Assembly: GCA_902385765.1 (NCBI GenBank)
Contig: CABMGU010000048.1
Coordinates: 1-10,048, forward strand
DNA from: an uncultured archaeon
GTDB taxonomy: Archaea; Nanobdellota; Nanobdellia; Woesearchaeales; ARS49
Direction: 5' to 3'
DNA: 10,048 nucleotides
Position numbers and translations under genes: made by a program. The notes beneath the pieces are model-generated. The model searched no databases and was not told the DNA's origin. It was given only the letters and a program-made list of their open reading frames with translations. Positions 1-5,264 of this stretch are shown piece by piece (the stretch's first letter is position 1; the number at the start of each line of letters is the position of its first letter).

Positions 1-1119
1 AACGCTAGCCGTGTTCCACAAGCAAGTGGCAGTTTTTGTGTTTGCACTAAATGCCTGAAGCCTGTTAGAAGGCGAATTAGTTATGGTTCCATTACAAACA
101 TTGCTTCCGCTCACCCAGAATTCAACAATGAATGAGGTCGTCACATCCACGTTATTAACGTTCACCACAGGAGCAGTAAGATTAACGATTGTTCCTTTCG
201 GACCCACAGGAGGGTTTGCATTGACCAAAGTAACGTCAACATCAGGACCAATGCAGAACTGGTAACCAAGACCATTAATCACAAGGTAAGGATTGAATAT
301 CTGAGAGTCAAGAGGGTTAACAATACTCGTATTAAGATTAGAGTTAGCAGCACCAAGTGTTCTTTTTGTCGTATCATTGCAAGCAAGACCTGCATTATCT
401 GTGCAGATGCCCATCACCAAACTCGCATCTGTTTTTGAGGTGCTGGAACTTCCAAAAGTTCCGCAATTAGAAGGAAGGCCTGAGAGAGCACAAATATCCA
501 CCTGGGCGCTTCCACCAGGACCAATGCTGTTAACAAATCCTGTTGTCTGCGCATAATTCGCTTGCAAAGTCGCAGTAGTGCTTCTGGCATTGAAGCTTCC
601 TCCAAGAAAACCATTGTTGCTCATGTTAACAATCAAGTCACTGATATCAACAGTGCCATTTCCATTAATGTCGACCACAGCAAATGCTTTCGCAGGATAA
701 CGAGCCAAACCAGAATTAATATTATATGAAGCAGGGGTTGCAAAACAACCCGGATTTGGACCTGCTGAAAGGGTATCAAAATTGCTTCCAAAAGGATCCA
801 GCGCAATAAGGAAAGATTGCTGCAGGCTTGCTGAATTCGGCGCAATCAGATAGGCAATTCCTGCCTTAATTCCAGCAAGACCTGAACCGCACACTTCCAG
901 CTTAAAATCAACATTGCCCCCTCCATTATCAAGATATCCCCCGCCAGCAGTAGAGAATAAAACCCTTTGCTGCGTCAATGCAGATAATCTTGTTCCAGAG
1001 GTCGCATCAATCAAAGCAGCGCTGGTAACTGATTGAGCTATCGCTAGGTCAGAACAGCAAATGGTGGCAAAAATGACCAAAATCAAGATGAGATACCAGT
1101 TTTTATTTGTTTTTTTCAT
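1..1119 (-). CDS. Secreted dockerin-like / CARDB-like surface protein, 3' end beyond window
   Basis: An open frame of 373 codons runs from an ATG at 1119 to the left edge without a stop; an in-frame TAA lies just upstream at 1123-1125. Residues 1-29 form a signal peptide (KK-rich start, hydrophobic core, cleavage near AIAQS). Residues 149-162 (VDINGNGTVDISDL) match a type I dockerin / EF-hand calcium loop, with D150, N152, N154 and D161 in ligand positions; only one such loop is visible. Residues about 295-370 form a beta-rich stretch with paired cysteines (342, 366) that resembles CARDB adhesion domains. The start is supported by a GGTGAT ribosome binding site 5 nt upstream. It is the third gene of the leftward operon, 14 nt after its neighbour's stop. 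Probable role is extracellular, calcium-stabilised adhesion or assembly, by inference. Exact function and total length are unknown. Confidence 0.85.
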   Translation of the reverse strand, partial: MKKTNKNWYLILILVIFATICCSDLAIAQSVTSAALIDATSGTRLSALTQQRVLFSTAGGGYLDNGGGNVDFKLEVCGSGLAGIKAGIAYLIAPNSASLQQSFLIALDPFGSNFDTLSAGPNPGCFATPASYNINSGLARYPAKAFAVVDINGNGTVDISDLIVNMSNNGFLGGSFNARSTTATLQANYAQTTGFVNSIGPGGSAQVDICALSGLPSNCGTFGSSSTSKTDASLVMGICTDNAGLACNDTTKRTLGAANSNLNTSIVNPLDSQIFNPYLVINGLGYQFCIGPDVDVTLVNANPPVGPKGTIVNLTAPVVNVNNVDVTTSFIVEFWVSGSNVCNGTITNSPSNRLQAFSANTKTATCLWNTASV

Positions 1120-1124
1120 TTTTT

Positions 1125-1130
1125 ATCACC
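1125..1130 (-). promoter_or_regulatory. Strong ribosome binding site for the dockerin-like gene
   Basis: The minus strand reads GGTGAT followed by five A residues and then the ATG at 1119. This matches the archaeal Shine-Dalgarno core (GGAGGTGAT) at ideal spacing. It fixes the start of a gene that has no stop inside the window. Confidence 0.75.
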
Positions 1131-1133
1131 ACT

Positions 1134-2699
1134 CTAAGTTGAAGTTTGCACACGCTCAAATAACCTCAGCAAGTTATCATTCAAAAACTGCTTAGCGCCT
1201 TTTGCAGGAATTGTCGTCGTGGGCGCTGCAGGATCCGCAAGAGACCCAATTACGAATGCCTGACTGTAAATCAGGCTGCCGCCAGAGTCATATGCATTAA
1301 TTGTAAAGCCATATGGACCAACAACACCTGCAGTGCCAGGAACACCGCCTGTTGGAATCGCAAGAACAGTCAACTGTCCAGTGCTGTTTGTTGTTCCATT
1401 ACCAAGAGCAGTATTTCCTGCACTATATGTTCCAAGCTGAACAAGCGTCCAGGGCATAATGCTGTTTTGTTCAACAATTTCAACTCTTGCATTTGCCAAT
1501 GGATTGCTTGTTACCGCATCTCTCACTGTGAATTCAATAACCGCAATTCTTCCTGCCTTCAGCGAAAGATTTCCGCTGCCTGACCCATTATTGAAAATAG
1601 TGAAGTTAAAAGTATCTCCAAAATCCTGATTAAATCCTGACTGGGCGCGCTCAAATATTCTCAAGACGTTATCATTACTTGACTTCACAGATAACTGGTT
1701 CGGTATGGATTTGCTAACACCCTGCGGAGCAAGAGTTCTATTAGTCACAGTCATCTGCTCTGTTGCAAGAACATTTCCGCCCGCACCAACAATGTTCACA
1801 TCAAGAGAATAATTACCCACATACGGATCTGCAGCAGGTTCTCCTGCAGTCGGAACAACAGCAAACTCAACCCTTCCATTACTGTCTGTTGCCACAATGC
1901 CTGATGCAGTATTTGAAATCGGGTCTGGCGATGTCTGAATTATAGCCAGATGGAATAATGAATTTACTTCGCGCACGGTCAGGTTGAGAGGCGTCAAAAC
2001 ACCCTGTTTTTTCGTTAAAATAGTGAGGTTGTATGGAATGCCTGCTATCGGGAAAGCAGTCGTCTCATTGCCGTCAATATAAATAATGATTTCATACTCC
2101 TCGGCGCCAAAAGCACAACAGACCGATACTTCATAAGGAGTTGAATTGCAGTCAGCAACGTGCAGGTTAGTGCCGTTGTTAATGTTAGGAATGGTGACAA
2201 GACAGGCGGCGTTTGTCAGATTGGTTCCGTTGGTAATATTTGCAGTACAATTTCCATAAGTGCTGACATAATCACAAGTTATGGACATATTATTATCAGC
2301 AGAAATGAAAGCAGAAAGGTTGTATGATGAGTTTACGGGAATTCCAACGTGAGAATTATTTGCCTGATAGAGTTTCAGGAAAGCAGTGCCATTGCTTGAA
2401 GTGCTTACATTGAAAGTGCCTGTAGCATCCTCGCAACAAACACTGTAATTACCCCAGGACTGATTCGGAAGGGCAGCGTGAGAATTATTCAAAGCAAACA
2501 ATTTCAGAACAGCAGTCTGATTGCCAGAACAGGAGGAGGCAACAGAACAATTCAAAGCGCCACTGGAAAGAATGTCAAAAGACTCAGCAGTAAACAATTT
2601 CTTCAAATTATCCATAATACCCATACCAGTAATGCTTTCAGCAAAGACAGAAGCAACTAACAAAAGCAACAGCACTCCAAGCAAATACGTTTTTCTCAT
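1134..2699 (-). CDS. Secreted, glycosylation-rich surface protein with three DNLxxLF motifs
   Basis: A 521-aa protein with a clear signal peptide (residues 1-20, ending SVFAES) and no later TM helix. Residues 50-200 are cysteine-rich and hold three diverged repeats (about 65-89, 108-142 and 168-195), each with an NNSH- or NLH-like element and then a CC or TC pair; similar motifs recur in exported proteins of DPANN genomes. Two beta-sandwich-like segments follow (about 200-320 and 360-485). A short motif occurs three times: MDNLKKLF at 29-36, NDNVLRIFERAQSG at 342-355, and NDNLLRLFERVQTST at the extreme C terminus. About 27 N-x-S/T sequons suggest heavy N-glycosylation. The start ATG overlaps the upstream gene's TGA (ATGA), so translation is probably coupled. 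Likely an extracellular structural or binding protein; no enzymatic motif is visible and no named family is recognised. Confidence 0.88.
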   Translation of the reverse strand: MRKTYLLGVLLLLLVASVFAESITGMGIMDNLKKLFTAESFDILSSGALNCSVASSCSGNQTAVLKLFALNNSHAALPNQSWGNYSVCCEDATGTFNVSTSSNGTAFLKLYQANNSHVGIPVNSSYNLSAFISADNNMSITCDYVSTYGNCTANITNGTNLTNAACLVTIPNINNGTNLHVADCNSTPYEVSVCCAFGAEEYEIIIYIDGNETTAFPIAGIPYNLTILTKKQGVLTPLNLTVREVNSLFHLAIIQTSPDPISNTASGIVATDSNGRVEFAVVPTAGEPAADPYVGNYSLDVNIVGAGGNVLATEQMTVTNRTLAPQGVSKSIPNQLSVKSSNDNVLRIFERAQSGFNQDFGDTFNFTIFNNGSGSGNLSLKAGRIAVIEFTVRDAVTSNPLANARVEIVEQNSIMPWTLVQLGTYSAGNTALGNGTTNSTGQLTVLAIPTGGVPGTAGVVGPYGFTINAYDSGGSLIYSQAFVIGSLADPAAPTTTIPAKGAKQFLNDNLLRLFERVQTST

Positions 2700-2941
2700 C
2701 TTTCGAAAAACACCCTCTTATTGAACTTGCACTTCCAATAGTTCAGGAACTCATCAACATCAGGAGCGCGACTCTCAGAAACAAGAAGAACAGCCCTGCC
2801 AAGCTGTTCAACATTCAGATTCTTAACAATACCAGAATTACCATCACGACCCTTCAAAGCATAATAAAACCTCACTTTATCCTTCTTCAGCAAATGCTCT
2901 GTAGAGTATTGAAATACGCACTTGGCAACAAAATCCGTCAT
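2696..2941 (-). CDS. Small conserved-looking protein of unknown function, operon leader
   Basis: An 81-aa soluble protein with no signal peptide or TM segment. It has mixed charged and aromatic composition, with a central stretch KVRFYYALKGRDGNSGIVK (residues 22-40) and a C-terminal aromatic/basic part (DEFLNYWKCKFNKRVFF). It resembles small hypothetical proteins I associate with DPANN genomes, but I cannot assign a function. GGGGGT lies 3 nt before the ATG as a possible ribosome binding site, and a TATA box lies about 40 bp upstream. It is the first gene of the leftward operon and its TGA overlaps the next start codon. A cytosolic protein leading an operon of exported proteins could be a regulator or assembly factor, but that is only inference from position. 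Confidence 0.8.
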   Translation of the reverse strand: MTDFVAKCVFQYSTEHLLKKDKVRFYYALKGRDGNSGIVKNLNVEQLGRAVLLVSESRAPDVDEFLNYWKCKFNKRVFFER

Positions 2942-2952
2942 ACTACCCCCTT

Positions 2953-2971
2953 TTGTTAACTAGGTTAACAA
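2953..2971. promoter_or_regulatory. GTTAAC dyad, probable operator of the leftward operon
   Basis: TTGTTAACTAGGTTAACAA is an inverted repeat with two 8-bp arms (2953-2960 and 2964-2971) around a 3-bp spacer. It lies between the TATA box near 2983 and the ribosome binding site at 2945-2950, covering the expected start site near 2957. A protein bound here would block transcription initiation, so repression of the operon is likely. GTTAAC also occurs elsewhere in the window as Val-Asn codons, so the paired spacing and position carry the weight here, not the hexamer itself. Confidence 0.5.
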
Positions 2972-2977
2972 TAAATG

Positions 2978-2988
2978 ATTTATAAAAC
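2978..2988 (-). promoter_or_regulatory. Palindromic TATA box of the leftward operon
   Basis: The minus strand reads GTTTTATAAAT, a good archaeal box A about 40 bp before the ATG at 2941; it predicts a start site near 2957. The core TTTATAAA is a perfect palindrome, so the same box could also direct rightward transcription starting near 3010, just before the inverted-repeat element at 3014-3099. Confidence 0.6.
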
Positions 2989-3013
2989 TTTTGAAAACAA
3001 GAATTTCTGAAGC

Positions 3014-3099
3014 GCCGCTCTGGTTTCCAACTGACTTCTTCTCCCCACGCAAGCTAAGGGGAGAAGAAATTCACCCAAGCGTAGCTTGGGCAGAGCGGC
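3014..3099. repeat. Nested inverted-repeat element, predicted three-way junction
   Basis: Three perfect stems are visible. An outer 9-bp stem pairs GCCGCTCTG (3014-3022) with CAGAGCGGC (3091-3099). Inside it, an 11-bp hairpin pairs 3036-3046 with 3058-3068 around an 11-nt loop, and a 7-bp hairpin pairs CCCAAGC (3074-3080) with GCTTGGG (3084-3090) around a GTA triloop. The second hairpin abuts the outer stem and could stack on it. Loop bases CAAGCT (3050-3055) can also pair with AGCTTG (3083-3088), giving an alternative fold. It sits between divergent promoters, so a terminator role is unlikely. It could be a small structured RNA, a cruciform regulatory site, or a non-autonomous mobile repeat. 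The structure is certain as sequence; the role is unknown. Confidence 0.6.
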
Positions 3100-3128
3100 A
3101 AATGCTAAAACCAATCATTAAAACAAAA

Positions 3129-3137
3129 ATTTAAATA
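3129..3137 (+). promoter_or_regulatory. TATA box of the tail-fibre-like gene, leaderless start
   Basis: ATTTAAATA is centred about 28 bp before the ATG at 3161, which puts the expected start site within a few bases of the start codon. The bases before the ATG (ACTTGGTTTA) show no Shine-Dalgarno sequence. The gene therefore probably makes a leaderless transcript, a common archaeal arrangement. Confidence 0.6.
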
Positions 3138-3160
3138 TCAAGAGTGAATTACTTGGTTTA

Positions 3161-4699
3161 ATGAAAAAAGTGGGTGTGTTATTGGGGATAGTAATACTTC
3201 TAGCAGTAACAGCATACGCACAGCAGTCGCACCCGGCAACAGAAGTAACACCAGGCACGTTCAACAACGGCGCAGGAGGAACATTCAAATTCTTGTCAAA
3301 TACGCTGACTGACTACTATAAGTTCTTTGTAGGACCGGCAGGACAAGAGCAGGCAAATGTTTCCAACACGTTCTCAATAAAAATGGCAAAATCAACACAT
3401 TATTGCGAGGAGTACATATATCCTGACTTAATATGGCACACCTGCAATGGAACAAACGGAACGATACAAGGAGGCGGAGGAACAAACCAATTAACAAGCA
3501 CCCCAGGACTCATTCTTCCTACCAACATCGCAAGCATATTTCTAAATTTCTTTGACATAAACATCTTCATCTTTGACGACTTCAACTGGGAATCAAAAAC
3601 AACAACAGATCCAGGAGGAGACATCATAGGAACTGTCAACTTCAAAAACGTAAACGGAGGAGGAGTCATACACGTAAGCGCAGACGGCTCAGCAGCAGGA
3701 ACATTCGCCGGCACAAATGCAAATACAGGAACGGCCTCAATAATCTCCTCAGTACAAAGCGGTTCAAATGTAGTAACAGTCACGCAAACATCATCAAGCT
3801 ACACAGTAGAGACGCCGACAGGAACATTAATTGTTAACGGAGACGGACCAAAATTAATACCAAAAGATCCTGCTACAGGACTTCCTTTACCCAACTCAGC
3901 AGTCAACATAGGCAACAACCCGGCAAACTTGGGCACAGCACAGTTCCATGCAAGCGTAGGCAGCGCTTCATCTCTTGCATTTGCAACCAATTCATTAAGC
4001 ATAAATGGACTTGGCGGCATTTGGGGTGCATCCGTAGGAAACTTAGTCGGAGGCACAGCAGCAACAAACACGAAAGGCATATCAGCATTAGGAGCAGGAT
4101 TTGACACATTCACAACAAATGGACCGAACGGCCTTCTAAACTCACAATTTTCATCAGGAGCAAACCCGTTAGACCTATCAGGAAACTCAGGCATTACAAC
4201 AATACAATCCTTTGATGCCGGAGGAAACCCTGCAGCAGACATTTCCGCAAGCGCAGGCACATTTGGCGGAAACAACCAGGCATTCATAACAGCATACAAA
4301 AACGCAGGAACAACAGAAGCAGCATACTTCTCTGCTGCTTACAACACAGGAACAGGAACATCAACAGCAACAGTATACGGAGGAAGCGCAATAAACCTCA
4401 ACGCAGGAGGCGACCCGACAAACATCACGATGAACGGAACAGAAATAAGATTCTGGACAAACGGCAGCACAAGAGTATACATCGGAGAAAACGGAAAAGT
4501 AGGAATAGGAACAAACAACCCGATAACAATGCTTGACATCATCAATGCCACACTCATAATCCCGCAATCAACACCGCCATACATCTGCTCCTTAACATAT
4601 GACGGCGCAATATACTATGACAGCGACGTACACAGGCTATGCTTCTGCGACTCAGTTAATTGGGTACAGGTAGACGACAGCATCACAGGCTGCAGTTAA
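3161..4699 (+). CDS. Secreted tail-fibre-like surface protein
   Basis: A 512-aa protein with a signal peptide (residues 1-20, KK then a hydrophobic core, cleavage near AYAQQ) and no other TM segment. Residues 21-150 include two close cysteines (82, 95) and an aromatic stretch. Residues 150-435 are low in charge and rich in Gly, Ala, Ser, Thr and Asn, suggesting a long beta-helical or fibrous shaft. Residues 438-460 carry RVYIGENGKVGIGTNNP, a motif typical of phage tail-fibre and related surface-fibre C-terminal regions. The last 50 residues, with cysteines 476, 494, 496 and 511 and the IYYDSDVHRLCFCDSVNWVQV pattern (485-505), resemble the small terminal beta motif that often follows it. Probably an exported fibre or adhesin; no anchor is visible. 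It is transcribed divergently from the operon on its left and converges on the PH-domain gene. A viral origin is possible, but no other viral gene is nearby. Confidence 0.88.
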   Translation: MKKVGVLLGIVILLAVTAYAQQSHPATEVTPGTFNNGAGGTFKFLSNTLTDYYKFFVGPAGQEQANVSNTFSIKMAKSTHYCEEYIYPDLIWHTCNGTNGTIQGGGGTNQLTSTPGLILPTNIASIFLNFFDINIFIFDDFNWESKTTTDPGGDIIGTVNFKNVNGGGVIHVSADGSAAGTFAGTNANTGTASIISSVQSGSNVVTVTQTSSSYTVETPTGTLIVNGDGPKLIPKDPATGLPLPNSAVNIGNNPANLGTAQFHASVGSASSLAFATNSLSINGLGGIWGASVGNLVGGTAATNTKGISALGAGFDTFTTNGPNGLLNSQFSSGANPLDLSGNSGITTIQSFDAGGNPAADISASAGTFGGNNQAFITAYKNAGTTEAAYFSAAYNTGTGTSTATVYGGSAINLNAGGDPTNITMNGTEIRFWTNGSTRVYIGENGKVGIGTNNPITMLDIINATLIIPQSTPPYICSLTYDGAIYYDSDVHRLCFCDSVNWVQVDDSITGCS

Positions 4700-5100
4700 T
4701 GCTTCAAATGCTTTGAAAGCGCTCTCTCAATCTTGCCCGGCTCTTCAAAACTTCTAAGAACATAATCACCAGCAGTTGTCCTGATTTCCAAATCACCATA
4801 ACGCAGCAAACGCTGAAGGAAAGACTGGCTGACAGAAACATTAGAAACAGACTTGCAGGAAATCCTTGTAGACTCTTTTGAAAGAAGACCCTGGCGAAGC
4901 TCAAGGTTCTCACCATCAACAATAACACGCTCACTCCTGATAAGAAGCTCCAGTATCAAGAACAGAATCAAGGCAACACCGCCAGAAATCCAGGAAGCCC
5001 TGTCATAAGCCTTGTCAGAAAACCAGATAGCAAGCAAAACAAGAACAGTAACTATCAGGTAAGCCCACCAGTAATTCCAGCGCGAAATGTGAAATTTCAT
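4696..5100 (-). CDS. Membrane protein with bacterial PH domain (bPH2/DUF304-like)
   Basis: A 134-aa protein. Two TM helices (about residues 11-28 and 37-54) are followed by a cytosolic PH-like domain (about 57-130). The pattern GLLSKESTRI...VSNVSVSQSFLQRLLRYGDLEI is typical of the bPH2 family (YdbT/YdbS-like); its members are membrane-linked and their exact role is mostly undefined. The start is set at the ATG at 5100 (MKFHISRWNYWW); a longer frame to 5175 would run through the tRNA and encode tRNA sequence. GTGAT, four A residues and ATG give a plausible ribosome binding site, and its first G is the last base of the tRNA. No TATA box is visible between the tRNA and this gene, so it is probably co-transcribed with it. 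Its TAA overlaps the stop of the convergent gene in the shared TTAA at 4696-4699. Confidence 0.85.
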   Translation of the reverse strand: MKFHISRWNYWWAYLIVTVLVLLAIWFSDKAYDRASWISGGVALILFLILELLIRSERVIVDGENLELRQGLLSKESTRISCKSVSNVSVSQSFLQRLLRYGDLEIRTTAGDYVLRSFEEPGKIERALSKHLKH

Positions 5101-5104
5101 TTTT

Positions 5105-5109
5105 ATCAC
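5105..5109 (-). promoter_or_regulatory. Ribosome binding site overlapping the tRNA 3' end
   Basis: The minus strand reads GTGAT, then AAAA, then the ATG at 5100. The first G is the discriminator base of the tRNA. If the tRNA 3' end is cut after that base, the mRNA keeps only an 8-nt leader and loses part of this site, so tRNA maturation and translation of the PH-domain gene may be linked. Confidence 0.45.
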
Positions 5110-5224
5110 GGGCCTGCAGGGATTCGAACCCTGACCAAGAGGTGTCACCGCAAGAGTTAGCTCAGTTGCCTTCACAGCAGCTCCTGACCGAAGCCTCTCA
5201 TCCTATCCGTTAGACTACAGGCCC
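5109..5224 (-). tRNA. tRNA-Arg(UCG) with a 44-nt intron
   Basis: The acceptor stem pairs GGGCCTG (5224-5218) with CAGGCCC (5116-5110), with G73 at 5109 and no encoded CCA. The D arm has G18-G19 and A20; A20 is a known tRNA-Arg identity base. The anticodon stem pairs AGAGG with CCTCT. The T arm is CAGGG, TTCGAAT, CCCTG. Removing 5187-5144 gives the loop CTTCGGA with anticodon TCG (5191-5189), a 72-nt mature tRNA, and an intron at the canonical 37/38 position. The intron forms a 6-bp helix (5186-5181 with 5156-5151). The 4-bp core of a textbook bulge-helix-bulge is poor, so a relaxed splice motif is inferred and the exact borders could move by a base or so. Arg isoacceptors of archaea often start GGGCC and have a similar CTTCGGA loop, which supports the call. 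Confidence 0.88.
5144..5187 (-). other. tRNA intron (position 37/38)
   Basis: This 44-nt insert lies between G37 (5188) and A38 (5143). CAGGAG (5186-5181) pairs with CTCTTG (5156-5151) next to the presumed cut sites, as expected for the outer helix recognised by archaeal splicing endonuclease. The borders are inferred from restoring a standard 7-nt anticodon loop. Confidence 0.7.
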
Positions 5225-5248
5225 ATAAAAACCAGCTATATAATCACG

Positions 5249-5256
5249 ATTTAAAA
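5249..5256 (-). promoter_or_regulatory. TATA box of the tRNA-Arg gene
   Basis: The minus strand reads TTTTAAAT, centred about 28 bp before the tRNA 5' end at 5224, with an A/G-rich stretch in the BRE position just upstream. It begins only about 8 bp after the stop codon of the giant gene, showing very tight packing. Confidence 0.55.
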
Positions 5257-5264
5257 GCTTTGGG

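Noticed and set aside
414..845. Two short minus-strand frames (414-614 and 633-845)
   Set aside because: They are out-of-frame shadows of the 373-codon frame that runs from 1119 to the left edge, which has a signal peptide and a strong ribosome binding site.
2478..2724. Two plus-strand frames of 60 and 67 aa
   Set aside because: They are antisense to the signal-peptide end of the 521-aa gene, with no promoter or ribosome binding site.
3799..4299. 166-aa and 127-aa open frames on the minus strand (3799-4299, 3400-3783)
   Set aside because: They are antisense to the fibre gene, which has a signal peptide, a TATA box and a recognised C-terminal motif. The antisense products are Pro/Met-rich with no such support.
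4703..4717. TTCAAA-TGC-TTTGAA hairpin after the fibre gene as a terminator
   Set aside because: It lies inside the PH-domain coding sequence (a repeated KH-type codon pattern), has only 6 AT-rich pairs, and has no T-run after it on the plus strand.
4696..5175. Longer 159-aa version of the PH-domain protein
   Set aside because: The extra N terminus would be translated from tRNA exon and intron sequence. The ATG at 5100 has a suitable ribosome binding site and begins the usual TM start.
5237..5244. TATATAAT as TATA box of the tRNA
   Set aside because: It is centred only about 16 bp before the tRNA 5' end, which would place the start site inside the tRNA. The box at 5249-5256 has the right distance.
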